A stretch of 64,000 bases of DNA from Arthrobacter sp. SLBN-100 (lineage in GTDB: Bacteria > Actinomycetota > Actinomycetes > Actinomycetales > Micrococcaceae), in assembly GCF_006715305.1 (NCBI RefSeq), contig NZ_VFMY01000001.1, positions 2,480,001 through 2,544,000 of the forward strand, written 5' to 3'. The notes under the pieces were generated by a model. The model was given only the letters and a program-made list of their open reading frames with translations. It had not been told where the DNA came from and ran no database searches. Position 1 is the first letter of the stretch; each line of letters opens with the position of its first letter. Below, in pieces: positions 16,369 to 24,765 of this stretch. The position numbers and the translations under genes were made by a program.

Positions 16369-19300
16369 TTGAAAGTAGCGCGCACCATTCCATCCCACCC
16401 GGACGAAAGTACGGCACTGGCAATACAGACCCCCGCCATCAACGACCGTTCCCTGGCGGCCGGACTGGCATATGCCATGGGCAGCCGCGTCTCGGGCATC
16501 TCGTTCGACGCCGCCACCGGGCTCATGCTGGGCAAGGTCCGCGGCGGTGCCGATGTGCCCTATTCCACCACCGCCAAACTGGTCCGCAAGGCGGGCGGCT
16601 GGAGCTGCACGGTGGGGGGGTGCAGCTGCCCGGTCCGGAAGGACTGCAAGCACGTGGCGGCGCTGCTCTTCGCAGCCGAGGACAACCCGGCCACCCGCGT
16701 CCAGCTGCTGTCACCGGCCACCGCCACCCAGACTTCGCGTGAGCCCTCCGTGGCCGTCTCGGATTGGGAGAAGGCGCTCAGCCCCCTGATCTCCCAGCCC
16801 GGCGCCACACGCTCCACCAGCGGTGTCCCGCTGGCACTCCAGTTCGAGATCGAAGAGCCTGCCCCGCACTTTTCCTACACAGGACGGCGCGATCCGCTCC
16901 GCAGCGTCCGCCAGCTCAAGGCCCGCCCCGTGATCATGGGGGCGAAGGGCAAGTGGATCCGCGGTGACGTCTCCTGGAACACCCTGAGCTACCTGAACTT
17001 CCGCCGTGAGTGCAACGAATCGCACGTGGAGTGGATGCAGGAGTTCCTGGCCGCCCACTCCGCCTCGGCCAGCCGGATGCAGAGCTCCTCCGGCCTGTGG
17101 CTGGGCCTGAACACCTACTCCGGCAAGAACCTGTGGAGCCTGCTCGCGGACGCCGGGAAGATTGGCCTGGCCCTCGTTCACTCCCGGGGCAGCGAACCGG
17201 TCCGGCTCGCGGAGTCCCCCGCCGCCGTCGGCCTTAACCTCGGACGTTACGGGACCCCCGGGAATGAAAGTCCCGCGAATGAAACCGCGGAGGCGGAGCA
17301 AGGCACACCAGTCAAGGAACAGGCGTCCGACGGCGGCCTGGAGCTCGCGCCCACCATCAGTGTGGAGGGGGAGGACGTTGATCCGGCCTCCGTGGGGACC
17401 ATCGGCCGCCCCGCGCACGGCATCTTCTTCACCTCCGGGGAGGCCGCTCTGCCTGGGGTGCCCGATCCTGACGGCGCCATCACGCTGGCACCGCTGGAGG
17501 GCGGCCTGAGCGAGGAGTTGCTGGCGTTCGTCACCGCCGGGAGCACCCTGCACATTCCGGCGCAGGACGAGTCGCGCTTCCTTACCGGCTTCTATCCCAA
17601 GCTCAAGCAGACTGCCCGCGTCACCGCCAGGGACGAGTCCGTTGCGCTGCCCGCCCTGGCCGTCCCCACACTCTCGCTGCTCGCGAACTATGGGGCCGAC
17701 CACACGGTCCGGCTGCACTGGGAGTGGCACTACAGGACGGGGAACCTCGTCACCGCCCAGCCGCTGTGGCGCCACCCCGGCGACCACGGCTACCGCGACG
17801 ACACCGCCGAGGCCCGCATCCTCGAGGGCATCGGCCGGCCCTGGGAAGTGGTTCCGGCCTTGGGCGAATCCGCCACCGGCGGCTGGGGCACGCCCCGGCT
17901 CGCCGCGTCCGCGGAGTTGAAGGGCCTGGACACCCTGGCCTTCACCGAGGAAGTTCTCCCCCGGCTGCGCGAGGCTCCCGACGTGGACGTGGACACGGCG
18001 GGAGACATCGCCGACTACCGCGAGGCCGAGGAAGCGCCGGTGGTTTCCATCTCCACCAAGGCCACCGAGCAGCGCGACTGGTTCGACCTCGGCATCCAGA
18101 TTTCGCTGGAGGGCCAGCCGGTGTCCTTCGCCGCAGTGTTCTCGGCGCTCGCGGCGGGCCAGACCAAAATGCTGCTGCCCAGCGGCGCCTACTTCTCCCT
18201 GGACCTGCCCGAGCTGCACCAGCTCCGCGCGCTGATTGAGGAGGCGCGCTCCCTGCAGGACAACAAGGATGCGCCGCTGCAGATCAGCCGGTTCCAGGCC
18301 GGACTGTGGGATGAGCTGGCGCAGCTCGGAATCGTGGACGAGCAGGCGGCGGCCTGGCGCTCGGCCGTGGGCGGTTTGCTGGAGGGCGGCGTGGACGGCC
18401 TGCCCCTGCCGGCCACCCTGAACGCGGAGCTGCGTCCCTACCAGCTGGAGGGCTTCAACTGGCTCACCTTCCTGTACAAGCACAGCCTGGGCGGGATCCT
18501 CGCGGACGATATGGGCCTGGGCAAGACCGTGCAGGCGCTCGCGCTGATGTGCGCGGCGAAGGAACTGGCCCTTTCCGCCGCTGCGGAAGGTTCCGGTTCC
18601 AGCGCACCAGGCTCCGGCGCACCAGGCTCCGATAATTCCGGTTCCGACGCATCAGCTTCCGCGCCCGACGCCGGTGCCCCCTTTTTGGTGGTCGCCCCCA
18701 CCAGCGTCGTGGGCAACTGGGCTCTGGAAGCCGCGCGCTTCGCGCCCGGCCTGACGGTGCACGCCATCAGCGAGACCTTCGCCAAGAGCAGCCAGGTCCC
18801 GGCCGAGGCACTCGCCGACGCGGACATCGTGATCACCTCCTACGCCCTGTTCCGGATCGACTACGAGGCCTACGCGTCCCGGAAGTGGGCGGGCCTGGTG
18901 CTGGACGAGGCCCAGTTCGTGAAGAACCACCAGTCCAAGGCGTACCAGTGTGCCCGAAAACTGCCCACGGCCTTCAAGCTCGCCATCACGGGCACCCCGC
19001 TGGAGAACAACCTGATGGAGTTCTGGGCCCTCACTTCCATCGTCGCGCCCGGCCTGTTTTCCAGTCCCAAGCGCTTCGCGGAGTACTACCAGAAGCCGGT
19101 GGAGAAAAACGGCGACAAGGGGCAGCTGGACAAGCTCCGCCGTCGGATCCGTCCGCTGATGATGCGCCGCACCAAGGACCAGGTGATCAAGGACCTGCCG
19201 CCCAAGCAGGAGCAGATCCTGGAGGTGGTGCTGAACCCGCGCCATCAGAAGGTGTACCAGACGCACCTGCAGCGGGAACGGCAGAAGATCCTGGGGCTGA

Positions 19301-19914
19301 TCGAGGACGTCAACAAGAACCGGTTCACCATTTTCCAGTCGCTGACCCTGCTGCGGCAGCTCAGCCTGGACGCCTCGTTGGTGGACCCGGCACTTGCCTC
19401 GGTGCGGTCAAGCAAGTTGGACGTGCTGTTTGAGCAGTTGGAGGACCTGGTGGCGGAGGGGCACCGTGCCCTGATCTTCAGCCAGTTCACCGGGTTCCTC
19501 GGGAAGGTCCGGGAGCGGCTGGACGAAGAGAACATCGAGTACTGCTACCTCGACGGCGGCACCCGCAACCGTGCCGACGTGGTCAGTGAGTTCAAGAACG
19601 GCAGCGCGCCAGTGTTCCTGATTTCGCTGAAGGCCGGCGGTTTTGGCCTCAATCTCACCGAGGCCGACTATGTCTTCCTGCTCGATCCCTGGTGGAACCC
19701 GGCCTCCGAGGCGCAGGCGGTGGACCGGACGCACCGGATCGGCCAGGCGCGGAACGTGATGGTGTACCGGCTGGTGGCCAAGGACACCATCGAGGAAAAG
19801 GTCATGGCGCTGAAGGCCCGGAAGTCGCAGCTGTTCGCCGACGTGATGGAGGGCGACGCCCTGGCCGGCGGCGCCATCACGGCCGAAGACCTGGCGGGGC
19901 TGTTCCAGGAGTAG
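16369..19914 (+). CDS. SWIM zinc-finger SNF2-family DEAD/DEAH helicase
   Basis: About 1181 residues. A SWIM zinc finger (CSCPVRKDCKH, residues 85-95) is followed by a long regulatory region, then the SNF2 motor. Motor motifs are LRPYQLEGFNWL, motif I DDMGLGKT (about 713), motif II DEAQ (about 845), ITGTPLENN, and in the second lobe ALIFSQFTGFLGKVRERL, LKAGGFGLNLTEAD and motif VI DRTHRIGQ (about 1118). Such proteins are double-strand DNA translocases that remodel protein-DNA complexes; bacterial members are linked to RNA polymerase recycling or repair, but the partner is unknown. The start is uncertain: TTG 16369 opens the frame but lacks a ribosome site. About 30 residues of Gly/Ser/Ala/Pro-rich repeat sequence (735-770) interrupt lobe 1 between motifs I and Ia. 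Monocistronic. Confidence 0.88.
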   Translation: MKVARTIPSHPDESTALAIQTPAINDRSLAAGLAYAMGSRVSGISFDAATGLMLGKVRGGADVPYSTTAKLVRKAGGWSCTVGGCSCPVRKDCKHVAALLFAAEDNPATRVQLLSPATATQTSREPSVAVSDWEKALSPLISQPGATRSTSGVPLALQFEIEEPAPHFSYTGRRDPLRSVRQLKARPVIMGAKGKWIRGDVSWNTLSYLNFRRECNESHVEWMQEFLAAHSASASRMQSSSGLWLGLNTYSGKNLWSLLADAGKIGLALVHSRGSEPVRLAESPAAVGLNLGRYGTPGNESPANETAEAEQGTPVKEQASDGGLELAPTISVEGEDVDPASVGTIGRPAHGIFFTSGEAALPGVPDPDGAITLAPLEGGLSEELLAFVTAGSTLHIPAQDESRFLTGFYPKLKQTARVTARDESVALPALAVPTLSLLANYGADHTVRLHWEWHYRTGNLVTAQPLWRHPGDHGYRDDTAEARILEGIGRPWEVVPALGESATGGWGTPRLAASAELKGLDTLAFTEEVLPRLREAPDVDVDTAGDIADYREAEEAPVVSISTKATEQRDWFDLGIQISLEGQPVSFAAVFSALAAGQTKMLLPSGAYFSLDLPELHQLRALIEEARSLQDNKDAPLQISRFQAGLWDELAQLGIVDEQAAAWRSAVGGLLEGGVDGLPLPATLNAELRPYQLEGFNWLTFLYKHSLGGILADDMGLGKTVQALALMCAAKELALSAAAEGSGSSAPGSGAPGSDNSGSDASASAPDAGAPFLVVAPTSVVGNWALEAARFAPGLTVHAISETFAKSSQVPAEALADADIVITSYALFRIDYEAYASRKWAGLVLDEAQFVKNHQSKAYQCARKLPTAFKLAITGTPLENNLMEFWALTSIVAPGLFSSPKRFAEYYQKPVEKNGDKGQLDKLRRRIRPLMMRRTKDQVIKDLPPKQEQILEVVLNPRHQKVYQTHLQRERQKILGLIEDVNKNRFTIFQSLTLLRQLSLDASLVDPALASVRSSKLDVLFEQLEDLVAEGHRALIFSQFTGFLGKVRERLDEENIEYCYLDGGTRNRADVVSEFKNGSAPVFLISLKAGGFGLNLTEADYVFLLDPWWNPASEAQAVDRTHRIGQARNVMVYRLVAKDTIEEKVMALKARKSQLFADVMEGDALAGGAITAEDLAGLFQE

Positions 19915-20011
19915 CGCGGGCATCCTTTCCGGTTTCGACACGGATCGGCAATTTCGACGCGCACATTCCCCGGTGCGGCCCGTATTCGCGCAGCGTCCGG
20001 GAATCTGCGCA

Positions 20012-20029
20012 GCGCAAATGCGTTTGCGC
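20012..20029 (+). promoter_or_regulatory. LacI-type operator upstream of the GH43-like gene
   Basis: GCGCAAATGCGTTTGCGC has 7-bp palindromic arms (20012-20018 and 20023-20029) around TGCG, the usual shape of a LacI-family operator. It lies 57 nt before the next gene. No LacI gene is adjacent to it. Confidence 0.55.
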
Positions 20030-20086
20030 GTCGTGAACATAGACATATGCTGGTGACCAAGGCAAAACTACAACGTTGGAGAAACC

Positions 20087-21100
20087 GTGTCGCAGCAGCA
20101 GGCCAGCAAGCAGGCCCCCGCACCGCCGATCCTTCCTCCCCTGCGCCCGGACGCCTTCAGCACCCCCTACCACGACCCCGTCTGCGACGGCCCCACGGAC
20201 CCCGTCCTGGTGCCGGACCACCAGACCGGCGAGTGGGTACTGTTCTACACCCAGCGCCGGGCCGCAGCACCAGGCCTCACAGGCGTGGAGTGGGTGCACG
20301 GTACGGCCATCGGTATGGCACGGTCCTCCGACGGCGGACTCAGCTGGACCTACCAAGGCATTGTGGACGGACTCGTCCCGCCGGAAACTGAACTGCCCGC
20401 AACCCTGTGGGCTCCCGACGTCGTACGGATCAACGACCAGTGGATCATGTACCTGACGGTTCTCGGCGGGGTGCGGACAGACTGGACCGGCACGGCCTCC
20501 ATCGTGCAGCTCGCCAGCCGCGACCTGGCCAGCTGGGAGTACCTGGGCCCGATCGACCTGGACTCACCCCGCGTGATCGACGCCGCCGTCGCCCGGTGCG
20601 GGGACGGCCGCTACCGGCTCTGGTACAAAGACGAAGCCCGCGGGTCCAACACCTACAGCGCGGTCAGCGACAGCCCGGAGGATCCGTCCTCATGGGCTCT
20701 TGAAGGACTCACCATCCCGGGCCGTCCGCATGAAGGGCCCAAGGCCTTCCGGATGGACGGTGCGTTCTGGATGATTGTGGACGAGTGGCGCGGCCAGGGC
20801 GTCTACCGCTCGGAAGACGGTGCGGGAGGCTGGATCCGGCAGGACCACCTGGGCGGCCTCATTCTCACGGCGCCGGAGTCGGTGGACGGACGGGCCGTCG
20901 TCGGACGCCACGCTGACGTGGTCCCCCTTCCCCCGCAGGAGGACGGCGCTGAACGGGCACTGCTGGTGTACTTCACCCACCCGCACTGGGACGGCGAGGA
21001 CATCGACACCATGGCTCCTGACCCGAAGACCCGCCTCAGCCACGTCCGGGCGGCGGTGCTCGAGGTCGGCAACGGCATCCTGGTCTGCATCGAGCCCTAA
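20087..21100 (+). CDS. GH43-like five-bladed beta-propeller glycosidase
   Basis: 337 residues with GTG start 20087 after GGAG. There is no signal peptide, so it is probably cytoplasmic. The repeated propeller-blade pattern is visible: 'DGPTDPVLVPD' with 'WVLFYTQRRA', then 'LPATLWAPDVVRINDQWIMY', then 'SPRVIDAAVARCGDGRYRLW', then 'GPKAFRMDGAFWMIVDEW', and a late His-rich blade 'HADVVPLP...YFTHPHW'. The motif Asp in TDPVL, the Asp in WAPDV and the Glu in HEGPKAF are the likely acid/base and nucleophile set of the GH43/GH32/GH130-like clans. Members act on furanosides, arabinosides or mannosides; the substrate is not predictable here. It is a single gene behind a LacI-type operator. Confidence 0.65.
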   Translation: MSQQQASKQAPAPPILPPLRPDAFSTPYHDPVCDGPTDPVLVPDHQTGEWVLFYTQRRAAAPGLTGVEWVHGTAIGMARSSDGGLSWTYQGIVDGLVPPETELPATLWAPDVVRINDQWIMYLTVLGGVRTDWTGTASIVQLASRDLASWEYLGPIDLDSPRVIDAAVARCGDGRYRLWYKDEARGSNTYSAVSDSPEDPSSWALEGLTIPGRPHEGPKAFRMDGAFWMIVDEWRGQGVYRSEDGAGGWIRQDHLGGLILTAPESVDGRAVVGRHADVVPLPPQEDGAERALLVYFTHPHWDGEDIDTMAPDPKTRLSHVRAAVLEVGNGILVCIEP

Positions 21101-21126
21101 CCAGCAAAACCAGCACGCACGACAAA

Positions 21127-21184
21127 GGGCCAAACCTTGGAACTATAAGCCAGCTGCTGCTGGCACCGGTCCAAGGCTTGGCCC
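21127..21184. terminator. Bidirectional terminator between convergent genes
   Basis: A 15-nt inverted repeat (21127-21141 against 21170-21184, one mismatch) encloses a second small hairpin (GCCAGC/GCTGGC). It lies between the ends of the GH43-like gene and the convergent ammonium transporter gene and can serve both. Confidence 0.7.
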
Positions 21185-21234
21185 TCTGCCTGACTCGTAT
21201 CCCGGGCGCCCCCACCCGGAATTCTTACTGCACG

Positions 21235-22524
21235 CTAGGCCCGCTGCGGCGAACCAAGCTCCACCGGATCTTCGTCCGTCAGGTACGCCAGCTCCGAGTG
21301 GGCGGCGAGGTCGATGCCGCGCAGCTCGTCTTCCGGCTTGATGCGCAGGCCAATCGTCTTGTCCAGGATCTTCGCCAGGACCCAGGTGATACCGAACGAG
21401 TAGACCAGGACGGAGACGGTTGCCAGCGCCTGGACACCCAGGAGTTCGACGCCGCCGCCGTAGAACAGGCCGCTGACCCCGTTGGGTGCAGCATCGGTGG
21501 CAAACAGGCCGATCAGCAGGGTTCCGAGGATGCCGCCCACGAGGTGGACGCCCACCACGTCGAGCGAATCGTCGAAGCCGAGGCGGAACTTCAGCTCAAT
21601 GGCGAGGGAGCACACGGCCCCGGCGATCGCGCCGATGGCGACCGCGCCGAGCGGGCTGACGGCACCACAGGCCGGGGTGATGGCAACCAGTGCCGAAATC
21701 AGGCCGGATGCCGCGCCCATGCTGGTGGCCGCGCCGTGGCGGAGCCGCTCAACAAGGGCCCAGGCGAGGAGGCCTGCGGAAGCAGCAACAGCGGTGTTCA
21801 GGAAGACCACCGACGCCGACTGGCCGGCGGAGAGTGCCGAGCCGGCGTTGAAGCCGAACCAGCCCACCCACAGCAGGCCCGCGCCCACCAGTACCAGCGG
21901 GCGGCTGTGCGGCTTGGCGTGTTCCACCTTGGGCCAGCCGGAGCTCTTGCCCAGGACCAATGCCAGGGCCAGGGCCGCAGCGCCGGCGTTCATGTGCACC
22001 GCGGTGCCGCCGGCGAAGTCGATTGCCTTGATGCCGCTGGCGATCCAGCCGCCGGTCACGCTGCCGTCAGCGGAGGAGAAGGCGAACACCCAGTGCGCGA
22101 TGGGGAAGTAGACAATGGTGGCCCAGATGCCGGCGAACAGCATCCACGCGCCGAACTTCATCCGCCCGGCTGCGGCTCCGGCAACCAGTGCCGTGGTAAC
22201 GCAGGCGAAGAACAGCTGGAACGCGGCGAAGAGGATCACCGGGATGGATGCCCCCTCATCTGCGGGCAGCAGCTGCGCCATGCCGGGGAACTCGGTGACG
22301 TCCCCGATGAGCCCCATGCCCGCCACCGAGTTTCCGAAGGCCATCGAGTAGCCGAAGAGCGCCCACAGGACGGCCACCAGGCTGGCGCCGCCGAAGCACA
22401 TCATCATCATGTTGAGGATGCGGCGCGACCCCACCATGCCCCCGTAAAACAGGGCCAAAGCGGGGATCATCATACAAACCAGCGCGGAGCTGGCCAGAAT
22501 CCAAGCGACATTTCCCGAATCCAT
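21235..22524 (-). CDS. amt: Ammonium/methylammonium transporter (Amt family)
   Basis: 429 residues with about 11 membrane spans. Family landmarks include ALFYGGMVGSRRILNMM (where other Amt proteins have ALFYGGLV.....), the pore stretch FDFAGG-like 'AIDFAGGTAVHMNAG' carrying the first pore His, 'NAGSALSAG', and 'DDSLDVVGVHLVGGILGTLL' carrying the second pore His. The start ATG follows GAAAGGGG. Amt channels take up ammonium and also methylammonium. On the same strand upstream lie genes for methylated-amine and amide nitrogen handling. No GlnK (PII) gene, the usual Amt partner, is adjacent. It is not in one operon with the amidohydrolase, because a plus-strand gene (22851-23396) lies between them. 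Confidence 0.92.
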   Translation of the reverse strand: MDSGNVAWILASSALVCMMIPALALFYGGMVGSRRILNMMMMCFGGASLVAVLWALFGYSMAFGNSVAGMGLIGDVTEFPGMAQLLPADEGASIPVILFAAFQLFFACVTTALVAGAAAGRMKFGAWMLFAGIWATIVYFPIAHWVFAFSSADGSVTGGWIASGIKAIDFAGGTAVHMNAGAAALALALVLGKSSGWPKVEHAKPHSRPLVLVGAGLLWVGWFGFNAGSALSAGQSASVVFLNTAVAASAGLLAWALVERLRHGAATSMGAASGLISALVAITPACGAVSPLGAVAIGAIAGAVCSLAIELKFRLGFDDSLDVVGVHLVGGILGTLLIGLFATDAAPNGVSGLFYGGGVELLGVQALATVSVLVYSFGITWVLAKILDKTIGLRIKPEDELRGIDLAAHSELAYLTDEDPVELGSPQRA

Positions 22525-22850
22525 GGGAAACCCCTTTCGTGATGCGAAGAGAGAACGGTAAATTGCCGTCAGAGCCGCTCCGTCGGGAGGGACGCGGGGT
22601 AGGTACCGCGTTCAGCAGAGGATGGCTATTGCCGTCGTGCTCCAACTGTATGGCGGCGATTTTGGGCTAGGTTTCCGGTGCGTTAAATGATGGTTTCAGT
22701 CATTCACACACCAGTTTCAGCAGTCCCACCACTAGCAGGAGTCAGGCGGGTATCAGGGGTCCCGGTGCGGCGCGGGAGGACCACTGTAGCCAAACCTGCC
22801 TGCCCACGCCTACTGTTTTTCCGGGGGGACGGCAGGGAAAGGAATGACGG
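22525..22850. other. Intergenic region between divergent amt and reductase genes
   Basis: About 325 bp containing the promoters of amt (leftward) and the dihydrofolate-reductase-like gene (rightward). Moderately AT-rich patches occur near 22590-22700, including GATGGTTTCAGTCATTC. I could not identify a nitrogen-regulator box or a coding remnant. Confidence 0.4.
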
Positions 22851-23396
22851 ATGAGGACCGTGACCTACGGTGCGGCGTGCAGCCTCGACGGCTACATCGC
22901 CGGCAGCGGCGGCGCCATCGACTGGCTCCACTTCAGCCATGACGTGGAGGAGGTGATGGCCGAGTACTGGTCGACCGTCGATGCCGTCCTGATGGGCCGG
23001 AAGACCTGGGAGTTCGCCGCAGCCCAGGGCATGGGCGGCGAGTCCGCAAGCAACGAGCGCACCGGCATTCCAGACGTGGCCACGTACATCTTCTCCCGCA
23101 CCATGACGGAACCTCCAGCTGGAGTTAAGCTGGTCCCCGCCGACGCCGTAGGGTTCGTCAAGCAGCTCAAGGAGCAGCCGGGCAAGGGTATCTGCCTGAT
23201 GGGCGGTGGGGAGCTCGCGTCTGCTTTCTTCGAAGCCGGGGTCATCGACCAGATCAGCCTCAACGTGCATCCGGTGCTGTTGGGGTCCGGGGCTCCGTTC
23301 TTCCCGCCCCAACCCCGGCGCACCATCCTCGAACTCGAGGAGTCACGCGTCCTCGGCGGAGGCTGCGTGCTCATGAACTACCGGGTCCGGCACTAA
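22851..23396 (+). CDS. Dihydrofolate reductase / RibD C-terminal-fold protein
   Basis: 181 residues. The N-terminus VTYGAACSLDGYIAGSGGAI and the mid-protein MGRKTWEFA are the standard motifs of the 'dihydrofolate reductase family protein' group common in Actinobacteria. The glycine-rich cofactor stretch is ICLMGGGELASAFFEAG. These proteins bind NADPH; true folate or flavin-pathway roles are rarely proven and the physiological substrate is unknown. It is monocistronic, ending at a hairpin. Confidence 0.82.
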   Translation: MRTVTYGAACSLDGYIAGSGGAIDWLHFSHDVEEVMAEYWSTVDAVLMGRKTWEFAAAQGMGGESASNERTGIPDVATYIFSRTMTEPPAGVKLVPADAVGFVKQLKEQPGKGICLMGGGELASAFFEAGVIDQISLNVHPVLLGSGAPFFPPQPRRTILELEESRVLGGGCVLMNYRVRH

Positions 23397-23403
23397 GGGA
23401 ACA

Positions 23404-23437
23404 CCCGCAGCCCCAAACCCCGGGTTGGCGCTGCGGG
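23404..23437. terminator. Hairpin between convergent genes
   Basis: CCCGCAGC (23404-23411) pairs with GCTGCGGG (23430-23437) between the reductase-like gene and the end of the minus-strand amidohydrolase gene. Confidence 0.55.
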
Positions 23438-23467
23438 GGGAGTCATAAGGAGCGCACGACGGCGGCC

Positions 23468-24754
23468 CTAACCGACGGTGCGGGCCTCGCCGAGCAGCCC
23501 CGCCAAGGAGTCCGCCAGCGCCACGGCGCCTTCCTCCGCGTCCCAGTCCTCCACCAGTTCGTCCGGCGAGTGCGAAATGCCGGTAGGGTTCCGGACGAAC
23601 AGCATGGCGGTGGGGATGTGGCTGCTGAGCACGCCGGCATCGTGCCCGGCCCCGGTGTCCAGGACCGGCGCGGCGGGAAGCAGTTCCTGCAGCCGGTCCC
23701 GCAGGCCGCCGTCGAAATGCACTGTGGGACTGAGCGATTCCGTTGTCAGGCTGACGGCACATCCTTCCTCCGCGGCGAAGATCCCGGCGTTCAGCCGGAT
23801 GGCTTCGACCAGGGCCGCGGTGACGGAGTCGTCCGGGTGGCGGACGTCGATCCAGAGGTCCACCCGGGAGGCGATCACGTTCGTTCCGCCCGGAACGGGT
23901 TGGACCCTGCCCACAGTGGCCCGCGCGTCCCGGTACTTCCTGGCGGTATCGCGGATGCTGACCATGATCTTGGCCGCGGCGATCATCGGATCCTTGCGGC
24001 CCGCCATCAGGGTGGTCCCGGCGTGGTTGCCCTGCCCGGAAATGCTCAGCTTCCAGCGGCCGTGGCCCAGGATCGAGGAGCCGATGGCCACGGGCCGGTT
24101 CAGGTCGATCAGTCCCCTGCCCTGCTCCACGTGCAGTTCCACAAACAGGCCCATCTGCTGGAGGGCCTTGTAATCGGCGCCGATAAGCTTCGGGTCCTGC
24201 CCTTTCGCGGCCGAGACGTCCGCATAGGTGTTGCCGTCCGGGTCCTTCAAGCGGCGTGCCTTGTCCGGGTCCAGTTCACCGGTCAGGAGCCGGGAGCCCA
24301 GGCAGGCCACCCCGAACCGCGAGCCCTCCTCTTCGGGGAAGACGGCGATGGCCAGCGGCCTGCGGGGACGGAGCGCGCGGGCCTTCAGGATGTCGACGGC
24401 GACCAGGGCCGAGGCGACACCGAGCGGACCGTCGTACTCGCCACCGCCCGGAACAGAGTCCAGGTGGCTTCCGGTCACAACGGCGTCCCTCCGCGTGCCG
24501 GCGGAGGTGTCCCACCAGGCCCAGATGATGCCGTTGTGGTCGGTATAAACGTCGAGTCCGCGCCGTTCGGCCTGCTCGATAAACCAGGTCCGCAGGTCCG
24601 TTTCGGCGCTGGAGAACACCGCCCGCGAGTAGCCGCCCCGCGACTTGTCCCTGCCGATGGTGGAGATGTCCTGAAGCAGGCTGGTAACCGTGGATGCGCT
24701 GGTTCTGGCGGAAGGCAGGGCCTCCGCCGTGGGTACTGTCTGTGAAAGGCTCAC
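23468..24754 (-). CDS. M20-family amidohydrolase (allantoate / N-carbamoyl-L-amino acid hydrolase type)
   Basis: 428 residues with GTG start 24754; a longer frame to 24847 overlaps the oxidase gene. Dinuclear metal motifs are present in order: GSHLDSVPGGGEYDGPLGV (His and Asp ligands), FPEEEGSRFG (Glu pair), LHVEQGRGL (His), and the C-terminal AGHDAGVL His. The dimerisation/substrate domain contains GQGNHAGTTLM. The family removes carbamoyl or ureido groups, or splits allantoate, releasing ammonia. It lies 12 nt after the oxidase gene and reads in the same direction, so it is part of the nitrogen operon. Perhaps it frees amine or ammonia from an N-carbamoyl substrate. Confidence 0.83.
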   Translation of the reverse strand: MSLSQTVPTAEALPSARTSASTVTSLLQDISTIGRDKSRGGYSRAVFSSAETDLRTWFIEQAERRGLDVYTDHNGIIWAWWDTSAGTRRDAVVTGSHLDSVPGGGEYDGPLGVASALVAVDILKARALRPRRPLAIAVFPEEEGSRFGVACLGSRLLTGELDPDKARRLKDPDGNTYADVSAAKGQDPKLIGADYKALQQMGLFVELHVEQGRGLIDLNRPVAIGSSILGHGRWKLSISGQGNHAGTTLMAGRKDPMIAAAKIMVSIRDTARKYRDARATVGRVQPVPGGTNVIASRVDLWIDVRHPDDSVTAALVEAIRLNAGIFAAEEGCAVSLTTESLSPTVHFDGGLRDRLQELLPAAPVLDTGAGHDAGVLSSHIPTAMLFVRNPTGISHSPDELVEDWDAEEGAVALADSLAGLLGEARTVG

Positions 24755-24765
24755 TGGTATCCGTT

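Noticed and set aside
16325..16372. 15-codon leader peptide (ATG 16325) overlapping the SNF2 TTG start
   Set aside because: The short frame ends TGTTGA at the presumed start, but it has no ribosome site and no special codons, so coupling cannot be argued.
16711..18483. 590-codon minus-strand frame opposite the SNF2 gene
   Set aside because: Third-position GC bias on the opposite strand creates long stop-free frames. The plus strand has unmistakable helicase motifs.
21178..22542. 454-codon plus-strand frame opposite amt
   Set aside because: Very rich in Gly, Gln, His and Asp with no domain, while the minus strand encodes a clear Amt transporter.
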